Shown: positions 44,549-54,724 of the stretch, one piece after another
Numbering within the stretch: the stretch's first letter is position 1
How the letters are laid out: every line of letters begins with the position of its first letter
Assembly: GCF_020400605.1 (NCBI RefSeq)
Contig: NZ_JAINRD010000022.1
Coordinates: 62,001 to 126,000 of the forward strand
Length of the DNA stretch: 64,000 nucleotides
Reading direction: 5' to 3'
From: Streptomyces aculeolatus
Lineage (GTDB): Bacteria; Actinomycetota; Actinomycetes; Streptomycetales; Streptomycetaceae
Position numbers and translations under genes: made by a program
The notes under the pieces: generated by a model
Told to the model about the DNA's origin: nothing
The model's input: only the letters and a program-made list of their open reading frames with translations
Database searches by the model: none

Positions 44549-44952
44549 TGACGACCCCATCCACCGCCGACCTGAGCTGGCTGCTGAGTGACTTCGCCCG
44601 TCGCATCCCCGAGGTCACCCAGGCCATCGCCGTCTCCGTGGACGGCCTCGCCCTGGCCTTCACCGGGGTGGACCAGGACGACGCGGACCGGCTGGCCGCC
44701 ATCGCCTCCGGCATCGTCAACCTGCTCTCCGGCGCCGCCCAGTTGATCGAGGCCGACCCCGTCGAGCACACCCTGACCGCCATGGAGGGCGGCTACATGT
44801 TCTCCATGGCGGTCTCCAGCGGGGCGTCCCTCCTGGTCACCACCACCCGGGACGCGGACATCGGCGAGGTCAGCTACATGATGTCCGAGCTGATCAACCA
44901 GGTCGGCGAGGCGCTCAGCCCCCAACTGCGCGACTCGCAGCCCGCCTCCTGA
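44545..44952 (+). CDS. CvnB-type roadblock/LC7 protein
   Basis: A 135-residue single roadblock/LC7 domain (DLSWLLSDFARRIPEVTQAI, then AVSVDGLALAFTG and ASGIVNLLSGAAQLIE). ATGATG at the start overlaps the kinase stop codon, so the two are translated together. In conservons CvnB acts as a scaffold or GTPase regulator together with CvnD; no DUF742 or GTPase gene is encoded in this window. Confidence 0.9.
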   Translation: MMTTPSTADLSWLLSDFARRIPEVTQAIAVSVDGLALAFTGVDQDDADRLAAIASGIVNLLSGAAQLIEADPVEHTLTAMEGGYMFSMAVSSGASLLVTTTRDADIGEVSYMMSELINQVGEALSPQLRDSQPAS

Positions 44953-44954
44953 CA

Positions 44955-44998
44955 CGGCCGCACGGGCGGGCCCCTCACCCCGCCCGCGCGTCCGGCCG
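44955..44998 (+). terminator. Nested hairpin after the roadblock gene
   Basis: CGGCCG (44955-44960) pairs with CGGCCG (44993-44998) outside GGGCGGG (44964-44970) with CCCGCCC (44979-44985). It separates cvnAB from the Liv-type ABC genes. A C-rich tract follows at ~45061-45084. Confidence 0.55.
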
Positions 44999-45129
44999 CC
45001 GGGTCCGTCGTCAGCCCGCCCGTCGTCGTGCCACGCCCCTATTTTCCGTCATCCCGTCATCCCCGGTCACCCCCCACCCCCCCCGGACCGACCCCCAGTC
45101 CATCCCTCATTTTTCCCTCGGGAGCCTTC

Positions 45130-46341
45130 GTGTTCGTCAACGCATCCATACGCCGCCCGGGCCGTAGCAGAACCCGGGCCTCCGCCGCCGCAGCAGTCGC
45201 CGCCTCGCTGGCCCTCGCGGGCTGCAGCGGCGGAGACAGCGGCTCCGGCGACGACACGGTGAAGGTCGGCCTGCTGGCGTCCCTCTCGGGTACGTACGAG
45301 CCCGTGGGCACCGACCTGCGCAACGGCTTCCAGCTCTACCTGGACACCCACGACGGCAAGCTGGGCGGGCGGGAGGTCGAACTGTCGGTGGGCGACGAGG
45401 GGGACGGCCCGCCCACCGCGGTGCCCTCGGCCACCAAGCTGGTGAAGAAGGACCGGGTCGACGTGATGACCGGCATCGTCGCCAACGGCTCGTACAACGC
45501 CGTGCTGCCGATGCTGGAGCAGAACAAGATCCCGCTGGTCAGCTCCAACGGCCGCCCGGAGCTTAAGGACGTCTCCCGCGTCTGGCACACGTCCTTCCTC
45601 TCGAAGGACATGGGCACCGCCATCGCCCCGTACGTCAAGGAGGAGGTCGACGGCCCGGTCTACGCCATCGGCCCGGACTACCAGGGCGGCTACGACCAGG
45701 TCGGCGGCTTCACCGACACCTTCGACGAGATCGGCGGCGAGCTGGCCAACCCGGACGGCGAGACCGCCTGGACGCCGTTCCCCGACACCACCAACTTCAC
45801 CCCGTACTTCGCCGAGATCGCCCGGTCCGACGCCAAGGCGGTGTACACCTTCTACGCCGGCAAGGCGGCGATCGACTTCGTCAAGCAGTACGCCCAGTCG
45901 GACATCGCCGACCTGCCGCTGTACGCCTCCGGCGCGCTCACCGAGGGCACTCTGCTCAACGCCCAGGGGGACGCGGCCGAGGGCATCCAGTCCGTCTTCA
46001 ACTACGTGCCCGACCTGGACAACGACGCCAACCGGAAGTTCGTCTCCGACTGGACCGCCAAGCACGACACCCCGCCCACCGAGTACGCCATGGCCTCGTA
46101 CGACGCCGCCCACGTGCTCGACATGGCGATCGCCGACGCCGCCGACAAGGGTGAGGTGAACTCCGAGACCATCAACGAGGCCCTCGGCGGCCTCGGCCAG
46201 ATCGACAGCCCGCGCGGCTCCTGGGAGTTCGGCAAGAAGTCGCACGCGCCGGTGCAGAAGTGGTACCTGCGCGAGGTCCGCAAGGACGGCGAGCAACTCT
46301 CCAACGTCACGGTCCAGGACCTGGCCACGCTCGGCGACTGA
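45130..46341 (+). CDS. Branched-chain-amino-acid-type ABC substrate-binding lipoprotein
   Basis: A 403-residue type-1 periplasmic binding lipoprotein (Peripla_BP_6/LivK class). The lipobox is LAGC with Cys32. The mature domain opens with VGLLASLSGTYEPVGTDLRN and contains YAIGPDYQGGYDQV near 170-185. The GTG start has GGGAG six bases upstream. The ligand may be a branched amino acid, amide or other small organic acid; the LivK family is broad. It leads a five-gene ABC operon whose genes overlap or are separated by one or two bases. Confidence 0.88.
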   Translation: MFVNASIRRPGRSRTRASAAAAVAASLALAGCSGGDSGSGDDTVKVGLLASLSGTYEPVGTDLRNGFQLYLDTHDGKLGGREVELSVGDEGDGPPTAVPSATKLVKKDRVDVMTGIVANGSYNAVLPMLEQNKIPLVSSNGRPELKDVSRVWHTSFLSKDMGTAIAPYVKEEVDGPVYAIGPDYQGGYDQVGGFTDTFDEIGGELANPDGETAWTPFPDTTNFTPYFAEIARSDAKAVYTFYAGKAAIDFVKQYAQSDIADLPLYASGALTEGTLLNAQGDAAEGIQSVFNYVPDLDNDANRKFVSDWTAKHDTPPTEYAMASYDAAHVLDMAIADAADKGEVNSETINEALGGLGQIDSPRGSWEFGKKSHAPVQKWYLREVRKDGEQLSNVTVQDLATLGD

Positions 46342-46342
46342 C

Positions 46343-48525
46343 ATGGGGGCACTCGATGCCCAGCTCGTGCCGGCGGTCGACGGCGTCGCCTACGGGCTGC
46401 TGCTGTTCGTCGTCGCCGCCGGCCTGAGCCTGGCGTTCGGCACCGCCGGCGTACTCAACCTGGCGCACGGCACGCTGTACGCGGTCGGCGCCTACACCGG
46501 CGCGGAACTGAGCGACGGCACCTGGGGCGGCCTGGCCCTCGGCCTCGTCGCCGGCACCGCGGCCGCCTGCGCGGCGGGCGCGGTGCTGTCGGCGGCGACG
46601 GCGCCACTCGCCCGCCGGGGGCATCTCGACCAGGCGCTGCTGACGTTCGGGCTCGCGCTCATCGGCGGCAACCTGCTGGTCGAGGGGTTCGGCGCGGACG
46701 AGATGCCCGTACGGGTCCCGGACGCGCTGGACACCTCCGTCGACCTCCTCGGCCACCGCTACCCCGCCTACCGGCTCGGGTTCATCGTCATGGCCCTGGT
46801 CCTCGCCGCCGCCGGCACCTGGGTGCTCACCCGCACCCGCGCGGGCGCCGCCGTACGGGCCGCGGCCGACGACCCCGAGATGCTGGCCACCACCGGCCTC
46901 AGCCCCCGGGTCGTGCACACCGGGGTGCTCGCCGCGGCGGGCGCGCTGGCCGGCGCCGCGGGCGTGCTCGGGGCGCCGATCATCGGCCCCGGGCCGAGCA
47001 CCGGGGACACCGTGCTGATGCTGTCCCTCGTCGTCGTGGTCCTCGGCGGGCTCCGCTCGCTGTGGGCGACGCTGGTGGCCGCCATCGGCGTCGGCGAGGT
47101 GCAGACCCTGGGCGTCTCCGTCGCCCCCGACTGGGCGCCGTACCTGCTCTTCGCGGCGATGGCCGCGGTGCTGATCCTGCGCTCCGGGCGCGGACTCGCC
47201 GAGCCGCACGGCCCGGACCACGACGCCGACCCGCCGCCCGACCCGGCGGAACGGCTGCGCCGCAGGCTGGCGCAGGTCCCGTGGCCGGGGCGCGGTGCGC
47301 CGGCGGCGCGCCGGGCCAAGGCGGCGGCCGCGGCCGCCGGCGGCACCGGCGCCGGGCGGACCGCCGCGGCGCTGCGCGCCGTCGCGCCGCTGCTCGCCCT
47401 CGTCGTCGTGCTGGCCGTGCTGCCGATGATGCTCGACGCGTACGCCCTCTCCCTCGCCGGCTACGCCCTGGCCCTGGGCCTGCTCGCGGTCAGCGTCACC
47501 GTGGTCACCGGCTACGCCGGGCTGCCCACGCTGGGGCAGACCGCGCCGTTCGCCGTCGGCGCGTACACCACCGCCAAACTCGCCGAGAACGACTGGACGG
47601 TCGGCCCCGTGCAGGTGGTGGTCTCCGCCGCCGTCGCCGCCGCGTTCTGCGTCGTGACCGGCCCCGCGGTGATCCGCGCCCGAGGCACCACCGTGCTCAT
47701 GATCACCGTCGCGGTCGGCGAGCTGACGGCCATCGCCATCGGGCAGTGGAAGTCCGTGACCGGCGGCACCGACGGCCTCGCCGGGTTCCCCTCCACGCAG
47801 GCGTTCTGGGGCGGCGAGCCGCTCTTCGAGGAACTGGCGATCTACCAGTACGCGGCCGTGGTCGTCGTCTGCGTCGTCGCCGTCGCGCTGGTGCTGCTCC
47901 GCTCGCCGGCCGGCAAGCTGCTGACGGGCTCCCGGGCGGCGGAGGAGCGGATGCGCGCCTCCGGCCACCCCGTGACGCGGTACCTGCTGGTGGCCTACGT
48001 CGGCGCGGGCGCCCTGGCGGGCGCCGGCGGCTCGCTGCTCATCGCCGTGCAGAGCTACGTCTCGCCGGCCGACGTCGGCTTCGAGATCGCCGCGCTCGCG
48101 CTGCTCGCGGCCGTCATCGGCGGCATCACGTCGGTGATCGGCGCGCTGGTGGGCGCGGGCCTCATCGTCTACACCCGCGACTGGCTGGCCGGTTCGTGGC
48201 CGGGCCACGGGCCGCTGCTGCTCGGCGTGCTGTTCGTCGCGGCGGTCTACCTGCTGCCGCGCGGGCTCGCCGGGCTGGTGTCCGGGGCACCCCGGGCGGT
48301 CGTGGCAGACGGCAAGGACGGCGCAGGCGGCGCGGACGGCGCGGTCGGCGGTGGCGCGTCGGCGGGGCTGCCCGCGCCGCGCGGCCCGGGTGACGCGGAG
48401 ACGCCGGAGCCACCGGAGTCACCGGAGCCACCGGAGTCGGAGCATTCACCGGAGTCGCCGGACGGTCCGGCCGTACCGGGACCCGCGGACGCGGACCCAC
48501 CGGTCCGGATCAGGAAGGGGACGAC

Positions 48526-48529
<4 letters not shown>
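46343..48529 (+). CDS. Fused LivH-LivM permease
   Basis: A 728-residue protein carrying both permeases of a HAAT-family importer. The LivH-type half is ~1-285 (GLSLAFGTAGVLNLAHGTLYAVGAY-like start) and the LivM-type half is ~345-655 (VTGYAGLPTLGQTAPFAVGAY). They are joined by a basic linker at ~290-345. The tail (~660-728) is Gly/Ala/Pro/Glu-rich with repeated PPESPEP units and likely unstructured. In most bacteria the two halves are separate genes. The ATG is one base after the binding-protein stop; the 3' end overlaps the ATPase gene. Confidence 0.88.
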
Positions 48530-49343
<814 letters not shown>

Positions 49344-49347
<4 letters not shown>

Positions 49348-50072
49348 CCCGCCCCATGCTCCGCATCTCCGGGCTGTCCGCCGGCTACCACGGCGGCACG
49401 GTCCTCCACGACCTCGACCTCGACGTCCCCGAGGGCAGCGTGCACGCCGTCGTCGGCCACAACGGCGCCGGCAAGACCACCCTCGTCCACACCGTCGCCG
49501 GCCTGCTGCGGCCGTCCGCCGGCACCGTCGGGATCGCCGGGCGGGACGTCACCGGCCGCCCGGCGCACCGCATCGCCCGCGCCGGCGTCGGGCTCGTACC
49601 CCAGGGCCGCCGGGTCTTCGCCCGGCTGACCGTCGCCGAGCACATCCGCCTCGCCCACCGCCCTCCCCGCGACGGTGGCGGCGGCCGGCCGTGGACGCCG
49701 GAGCGGGTGCTCGACCTGCTGCCCCGGCTCGGCGAGCGCAGCGGCCACCGCGGCACCGACCTGTCCGGCGGCGAGCAGCAGATGCTCGCGCTGGCCCGCG
49801 CGCTGCTGGGCTCGCCGCGCGTGCTGCTGCTGGACGAGCCGACGGAGGGCCTGGCGCCGGTGCTCGTGGGGCAGATCCTCGACCTGGTGCGCACGCTGGC
49901 GGGGGAGGGCCTCGCGGTGCTGCTGGTGTCGCCGAGCCCGGCGTCGGCCGCGCAGTGCGCGGACACGGTGACCGTGCTGACGTCCGGCCGGGTCACGGCC
50001 CGGCTCTCCGGTCCCGCGGTGCGGAAGGACCCCGGGGAGTTGCACGAGGCGCTGGCGCTGACGGCGCACTGA
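49344..50072 (+). CDS. livF: HAAT-family ABC ATP-binding protein (LivF type)
   Basis: A 242-residue NBD with Walker A GHNGAGKTTLVH, Q-loop VPQGRRVFARLTV, signature LSGGEQQMLALARAL and Walker B VLLLDEPTEGLAP, the standard LivF set. It overlaps the LivG-type gene by GTGA; an in-frame ATG at 49356 is an alternative start. It closes the Liv-type operon. Confidence 0.9.
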
Positions 50073-50227
50073 CCCGCGGCCGGCTGCGTACGCCGCGTCC
50101 GTTCCGGCGGCGCGGCTCACCCGCTCACCGCCCGCCGGCTGGCGGGACCGGCGGCGGTGGGCAAGCCTGGGGGCACGGTACGTGGACCCGGCGGCGCGCC
50201 CGGCGCCGCCCGCACGGACGGAGGCCG

Positions 50228-51124
50228 ATGGTGAGTGCACCGGTGCTGGTGGGCGTCGACGGGTCGGCCGAGGGCCTGGCGGCGGTTGCCGTGGCGGCCC
50301 GGGAGGCGCGGATGCGCGGCACCGGGCTGCGTATCGTGCACGCCTTCTTCTGGCCGATGATGCGGGTGCCGCTGGAGCCGTCGTCGATGGGCCCGCCCGA
50401 GGGCGGACTGCGCAACCAGGCGGAGCAGTTGGTCGCCGAGGCCGTACGGCACGCGGGCGAGGCCGAGCCGGGCGTCGCCGCGGAGGGCGCCGTCGTCACC
50501 GGCGACACGCTGCCGGTGATGGCGGAGGAGTCGCGCAGCGCCGCGCTGGCCGTCGTCGGCAGCCGCGGGCTCGGCGCGTTCGCCGGCCTGCTGCTGGGCT
50601 CGACGGCCGTACACCTGGCGGCCCACGGCCACTGCCCGGTGCTCGTCGTCCGGGGCGCGGGCGACCCGGCGCGCGAGGGCCCGGTGGTGGCGGGCGTGGA
50701 CGGCTCGCCGGCGGGCGACGCGGCGATCGAGTTCGCCTTCGCCGAGGCCGCGCTGCGCGGCACCGGCATCCTCGCCGTACACGCCTGGTCGCCGTGGAAG
50801 GCGGAGGTACCGCCCCCGCAGGACCCCGCGGCACCGTACGCGAGCGGGGCCGGCGACCTGGCGGCGAACGAGGAGCGGCTGCTCGCCGAGGCGCTGGCGG
50901 GCCGTCAGGAGCGCTACCCGGACGTGCCCGTCGACCGCCGCGTGCTGCGCGGCGGCCCCCGGGAGGCGCTGATCGAGGCGAGCCGGGAGGCCGCGCTGGT
51001 GGTCGTGGGCGCCCGGGGGCGCGGCGGCTTCACGGGGATGCTCCTGGGCTCGGTGAGCCAGGCACTGCTGCACCACGCCGACTGCCCGGTGGCGGTGGTC
51101 CGTTCGCAGACGGCCAGGAGCTGA
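50228..51124 (+). CDS. Tandem-domain universal stress protein
   Basis: A 298-residue cytoplasmic protein with two UspA domains. Each opens with VLVGVDGS or VVAGVDGS and carries an ATP-binding glycine motif, VVGSRGLGAFAGLLLGS (~107-123) and VVGARGRGGFTGMLLGS (~258-274), so both domains should bind ATP. GGAGG precedes the ATG. Two-domain Usp proteins in actinomycetes are often induced by hypoxia or nutrient stress; no such control site could be identified here. Confidence 0.9.
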   Translation: MVSAPVLVGVDGSAEGLAAVAVAAREARMRGTGLRIVHAFFWPMMRVPLEPSSMGPPEGGLRNQAEQLVAEAVRHAGEAEPGVAAEGAVVTGDTLPVMAEESRSAALAVVGSRGLGAFAGLLLGSTAVHLAAHGHCPVLVVRGAGDPAREGPVVAGVDGSPAGDAAIEFAFAEAALRGTGILAVHAWSPWKAEVPPPQDPAAPYASGAGDLAANEERLLAEALAGRQERYPDVPVDRRVLRGGPREALIEASREAALVVVGARGRGGFTGMLLGSVSQALLHHADCPVAVVRSQTARS

Positions 51125-51221
51125 GGGCCCGTTCGCGAACCCTCGACCGCGGCGGCTGCGCTGCGGGAGGATGTGCGGTGAGGACCGGCGGTCACCTCGG
51201 CGCGAGCGGACGGCGGAGGCC

Positions 51222-51743
51222 ATGCGTTTCTACATCCTGTTCCTACTCCTCGCCGCTGTGCTCACCGTCGCGGCCGTTCTGCTCGGAAGACTCAGCCGCG
51301 GCGACCCCCCGGTGAAGGTGCCGGCGGCGCGCCCGCCGGTCGCCGGCCCGACCCCGTACCTGCCGCCGGTGGCCGAACCGGGCTACGAGACGCTCGTGCC
51401 GCCGCCGGTCCGGGGGCGGCAGCACCTCCGTATCGAGGCCGGTACCGAGGACACCGTGTGCACGCTGTCGTCCTACGGCGACCGGATGGCGCTGGGGCGG
51501 GCCGATCCGTACCTCGTCGTCCGCATCCCCGCCGCCGCCCGGGCGGACCTGTACGACCTGCGTGCCGGGACCTACGACATCCTCATCGAGACCGGGTACG
51601 ACTGGGACCGCGAAGCGCGGGCGTTCCGCGTGCCCCGCAGCCGGCGGCGCTCCATGCAGCCGCTCCGCCTCTTCGGCCCGCACACGCTCGTCATCACCGC
51701 CTACCCGGTGGAGAACGGGGACTTCCAGCTCACGGACCTCTGA
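51222..51743 (+). CDS. Small membrane-anchored protein of unknown function
   Basis: A 173-residue protein: one N-terminal helix (~4-22, ILFLLLAAVLTVAAVLLG), a Pro-rich spacer (~25-70) and a C-terminal soluble domain with repeated beta-strand-like segments (DPYLVVRIP, YDILIETGYDWDREARAF). GGAGG lies at the right distance before the ATG at 51222, favouring it over the longer frame. No family is recognised. It is convergent with a TetR gene. Confidence 0.6.
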   Translation: MRFYILFLLLAAVLTVAAVLLGRLSRGDPPVKVPAARPPVAGPTPYLPPVAEPGYETLVPPPVRGRQHLRIEAGTEDTVCTLSSYGDRMALGRADPYLVVRIPAAARADLYDLRAGTYDILIETGYDWDREARAFRVPRSRRRSMQPLRLFGPHTLVITAYPVENGDFQLTDL

Positions 51744-51813
51744 CCCGCTACTCCCCCCGCCGCCTCTCCCGGCGCCGAACCCCGCGCACGGCGGGGCGAC
51801 TCGGACGGTCGGC

Positions 51814-51833
51814 CGCCTCCGCGGCGGGAGGCG
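51814..51833. terminator. Hairpin between convergent genes
   Basis: CGCCTC (51814-51819) pairs with GAGGCG (51828-51833); further GC-rich partial inverted repeats surround it. Confidence 0.35.
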
Positions 51834-51846
51834 CGGGGGGTGGGGG

Positions 51847-52443
51847 TCAAGGGCCGATGCCGGTGAGGAGGAGGTCCACCGTGGCTTCCAGGAAGGCGTC
51901 GTCCAGTGGTTCGCGGGTCAGCAGCAGGCGGGTGTGCAGCGGGCCCGTCAGGGCCTCGAAGGCCAGCCGGCGGTCGACGCCGGGGCGGAGTTCGCCGCGG
52001 GACTCGGCGCGGTCGAGGACCTGCGCGCCGACCGCGAAGCGGGTGGTCCAGAACTCGTCGCGGGCCGCCTCGTACTCCGCGAGGTCCTCCTGCACCGCCA
52101 TCCGCAGCAGCAGGCCGCCCAGCGGGGTGCGGACGAAGGCGGCGGTGTCGTGGAGGAGGGCGAGCAGGTCGCCGCGGAGGGTGCCGGTGTCGGGGGTGGG
52201 CAGGTCGGTGCGGGTGCGGTCGAGGACGGCGTCGAGCGCGAGCGCGGCCTTGGTGCCCCAGCGGCGGTAGATCGACGTCTCGTGGACGCCGGCGCGCTGC
52301 GCGACCTCGGCGATCGACAGCGCGTCGGCGCCGTGCTCCAGGACGACGTCCACCGTCGCCTGCAGCACGGCGGCGCGTACGCGGGCGCTGCGGCCGCCCG
52401 TTCTGCGGGCGGCGGTGGCGGGCTGGCGGCTGCTTTCCGGCAT
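51847..52443 (-). CDS. TetR-family regulator
   Basis: A 198-residue TetR protein. The HTH region (LSIAEVAQRAGVHETSIYRRW) is at ~45-65, followed by a TetR_C-type helical ligand domain. It lies 19 bp after the stop of a 43-aa membrane protein gene in the same direction, and the shared promoter at 52635-52664 carries a palindrome, so autoregulation is likely. Confidence 0.88.
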   Translation of the reverse strand: MPESSRQPATAARRTGGRSARVRAAVLQATVDVVLEHGADALSIAEVAQRAGVHETSIYRRWGTKAALALDAVLDRTRTDLPTPDTGTLRGDLLALLHDTAAFVRTPLGGLLLRMAVQEDLAEYEAARDEFWTTRFAVGAQVLDRAESRGELRPGVDRRLAFEALTGPLHTRLLLTREPLDDAFLEATVDLLLTGIGP

Positions 52444-52462
52444 CCCGCCAACGTAGCGCAGG

Positions 52463-52594
52463 TCAGTGCGGCGCCGGCCGCTCGGCGTGGGCGCGGTCGA
52501 GTGCGGCGACCAGTGCCGCGGTCACGGCGGTGAGCCCCATGCCGCCGGCGGCGAACACGGTGAACAGCGTCCAGAAGTCCGGAGTGAGAACCAT
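52463..52594 (-). CDS. 43-residue single-span membrane protein
   Basis: An ORF too short for usual gene calling: starts MVLTPDFWTLFTVFAAGG, has a hydrophobic helix at ~8-32 (aromatic first, then Ala/Leu/Val/Thr) and ends in a charged tail with DRAHAERP. A full AGGAGG lies seven bases before the ATG, the best ribosome-binding site in the area, and it is preceded by a -35/-10 pair with an operator-like palindrome. It is followed by the TetR gene, which suggests a real small regulated membrane peptide. No family is recognised. Confidence 0.72.
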   Translation of the reverse strand: MVLTPDFWTLFTVFAAGGMGLTAVTAALVAALDRAHAERPAPH

Positions 52595-52634
52595 CGGGGT
52601 GCCTCCTGCCAGTTAACGCAGTGATTCTTGCTTT

Positions 52635-52674
52635 AAGGTACGACTCCGCCGCCCCCTAATGCAAGTTGACTTGC
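52635..52674 (-). promoter_or_regulatory. Promoter/operator of the small membrane protein-tetR operon
   Basis: On the minus strand, TTGCAT (52659-52664), 18 bp, TACCTT (52635-52640). The palindrome GCAAGTtgACTTGC (52661-52674) overlaps the -35 element. A looser version of the same half-sites lies closer to the gene (~52614-52634). Confidence 0.55.
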
Positions 52675-52753
52675 GTTACACGGGTTCCGGGGCGGACGGG
52701 GTACGTTCCTTCCAGGCCCGGCACACCCGCCGACGAGCACCGAGGAGCCCCGC

Positions 52754-53878
52754 ATGACCGGCGACTTCGCCCCGTTCACCGCCGACGACTACCGCGCCCG
52801 CATGCGGCACGCCGCCCGCGCCGCCGCCGGCGCCGGGTTCGCCGGGCTGCTCGTCGCCCCCGGGCCCGACCTCGTCTGGCTCACCGGCTACGCGCCGCCC
52901 GCCGCCACCGAGCGGCTCACCCTGCTCGTGCTCGTGCCCGGGGCGGATCCGGTGCTCGTGGTGCCGAAGCTGGAGGCCGGCGACGCCGAGAAGGCGGCCG
53001 GCGGACCGGCCCTCACCCTGCGCGACTGGACCGACGGCACCAGCCCGTACGCCGTGACCGCACCGCTGCTCGACGCCCGCGGCCGGTACGCGGTCAGCGA
53101 CGACGCCTGGGCCCTGCACCTGCTCGGACTCCAGCGCGAGTTGCCGGAGTCCGCGTACGTCTCCTTCTCCGACGGGCTGCCGATGCTGCGCGCCGTCAAG
53201 GACGACGCGGAACTCGCGCGGCTGGCCGCGGCCGGCGCCGCCGCGGACGCCGCGTACGAGGAGATCAGGAACGCGCGCTTCGCCGGCCGCAAGGAGTCCG
53301 ACGTCGCCGCGGACCTGGCCGCGCTGCTGCGCCGGTTCGGCCACTCCCAGGTCGACTTCACCGTCGTCGGCTCCGGGCCCAACGGCGCCAACCCGCACCA
53401 CGAGGCCGGCGAACGGGTCATCCGCGAGGGCGACATGGTCGTCCTCGACTTCGGCGGCCTCGTCCACGGCTACGGCTCCGACACCACCCGCACCGTGCAC
53501 GTCGGCGAACCCACCGCCGAGGAGCGGGAGATCCACGACGTCGTGCGCGCGGCGCAGGAGGCCGGCTTCCGGGCCGTACGGCCCGGCGCCGCCTGCCAGG
53601 AGGTGGACCGGGCGGCGCGCCGGGTCATCGCCGACGCGGGCTACGGCGAGTACTTCATCCACCGCACCGGGCACGGCATCGGCACCACGACCCACGAGCC
53701 GCCGTACATGATCGAGGGCGAGGAGCAGCCGCTCGTGCCCGGCATGTGCTTCTCCGTCGAGCCCGGCATCTACCTGCCGGGGCGCTTCGGCGTGCGCATC
53801 GAGGACATCGTGACCGTCACCGGGAGCGGCGGCCGGCGGCTCAACGACACCGCGCGCGAGATGGCGATCGTCTCCTAG
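52754..53878 (+). CDS. M24 metallopeptidase (Xaa-Pro dipeptidase/creatinase-like)
   Basis: A 374-residue protein with a creatinase-type N-terminal domain (~15-140) and a pita-bread M24 domain (~150-374). All five metal ligands are in place: D232, D243, H307, E336 and E350, within DFGG, SDTTRT, HRTGHGIG, EPGIY and VRIEDIV. It should be a cytoplasmic prolidase or aminopeptidase P-like enzyme acting on X-Pro dipeptides. GAGGAG precedes the ATG. It is apparently monocistronic. Confidence 0.9.
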   Translation: MTGDFAPFTADDYRARMRHAARAAAGAGFAGLLVAPGPDLVWLTGYAPPAATERLTLLVLVPGADPVLVVPKLEAGDAEKAAGGPALTLRDWTDGTSPYAVTAPLLDARGRYAVSDDAWALHLLGLQRELPESAYVSFSDGLPMLRAVKDDAELARLAAAGAAADAAYEEIRNARFAGRKESDVAADLAALLRRFGHSQVDFTVVGSGPNGANPHHEAGERVIREGDMVVLDFGGLVHGYGSDTTRTVHVGEPTAEEREIHDVVRAAQEAGFRAVRPGAACQEVDRAARRVIADAGYGEYFIHRTGHGIGTTTHEPPYMIEGEEQPLVPGMCFSVEPGIYLPGRFGVRIEDIVTVTGSGGRRLNDTAREMAIVS

Positions 53879-53890
53879 GCGGGGGGTTCC

Positions 53891-53952
53891 TCAAGCGGGG
53901 GGCTTCAAGCGGCGGGCTCCTCAAGCGGAGGTCTGCTCAAGCGGAGGTCTCC
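53891..53952. repeat. Four ~16-bp tandem repeats spanning the TetR gene 3' end
   Basis: TCAAGCGG occurs at 53891, 53905, 53921 and 53937, with periods of 14, 16 and 16 bp, each followed by a G-rich GGTCT-like part. The copy at 53937 contains the stop codon of the minus-strand TetR gene; the others lie just beyond it. Confidence 0.65.
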
Positions 53953-54665
53953 TGCGCGGCCGTCTCCGGGTCCCGGCTGCCCGGGCCCTGCCGCGGGGGC
54001 CGGCCGGTCCGCCCGCCCCGCCGCCGGGGCGTCCGCGGCAGCCGGCGCAGCCCCTTCTCCAGCTGTGCGAACGCCTGCTCCGCCTCCGCCACCGCGCCCG
54101 CGTGGCGCGCGTCGGCCGACTCCCCGTACGCCAGCCGCGCGGCGTTCTCCCGGGCCAGCGCCCACTGCACGGCGACGATCTGGGCCGCGGCGAGCCGGGC
54201 GGCCGGCTCGGGGACGGCCGCGGTCTCGCGCAGCGCCTCGGCGAGCGCCCGCTCGGCGCCGGCCCGGAACCGCTCCATCCGGGCCACCAGCGAGGGGGTG
54301 TCGAGGATCATCCGGTGCAGCGCGCGGACTTCGGGCCGGTCGTCGAGCCCGGTGACGGGGTCCCGCTCGCGCAGGCCGCGCAGGAAGTGCTCCCGCAGCG
54401 CCGCCAGCGGGGCGGTGCGCGGCGGGCGGGCCCGTACCGCGCGGGCGGCGTCGGTCTCGTGGTCGGCGAGGCGGTGCGCGACGAGGTCTTCCTTGGTCGG
54501 GAAGTACGCGAAGAGCGTGCGCTTGGACACCTCCGCGGCCTCGGCCACCCGGGCCACCGAGACGCCGGCGAAGCCGTGGCGGAGGAACAGGGTGATCGCG
54601 GCCTCGGAGAGCGCCGCCCGGGTCTGCTGCTTCTTGCGCTCCCGCAGCCCTGGTTTGCCGTCCAC
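53937..54665 (-). CDS. TetR-family regulator with basic C-terminal tail
   Basis: A 242-residue TetR protein: HTH VSVARVAEAAEVSKRTLFAYF at ~35-55 and a C-terminal domain to ~205, then an Arg/Gly/Pro-rich tail of ~35 residues. The GTG start lies close to a TACCGT element on the minus strand, possibly a leaderless transcript. The tail end is encoded in a short tandem repeat, so its length may vary between strains. The target is unknown. Confidence 0.87.
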   Translation of the reverse strand: MDGKPGLRERKKQQTRAALSEAAITLFLRHGFAGVSVARVAEAAEVSKRTLFAYFPTKEDLVAHRLADHETDAARAVRARPPRTAPLAALREHFLRGLRERDPVTGLDDRPEVRALHRMILDTPSLVARMERFRAGAERALAEALRETAAVPEPAARLAAAQIVAVQWALARENAARLAYGESADARHAGAVAEAEQAFAQLEKGLRRLPRTPRRRGGRTGRPPRQGPGSRDPETAAQETSA

Positions 54666-54724
54666 GGCGTCACGGTAGCAAACAGGTATCCCGGGGGGAT
54701 TTCTCGACCAGGTGCAGTTTTACG

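Noticed and set aside
42011..44560. 849-aa minus-strand open frame opposite the cvnA-like gene
   Set aside because: Shadow of the kinase gene; the plus strand encodes clear NIT and HATPase motifs and is coupled to the roadblock gene.
45061..45084. C-rich tract considered as a frameshift point between the cvnB-like and ABC genes
   Set aside because: It is intergenic: the roadblock protein is full length and the lipoprotein has its own GTG, ribosome-binding site and signal peptide.
52666..52671. TTGACT as a -35 element for the M24 peptidase gene
   Set aside because: No -10-like sequence at 16-19 bp downstream; the palindrome containing it fits the divergent TetR operon better.
53889..53952. 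Short tandem repeats considered as a CRISPR array
   Set aside because: Units are ~16 bp with no spacers and no cas genes nearby.
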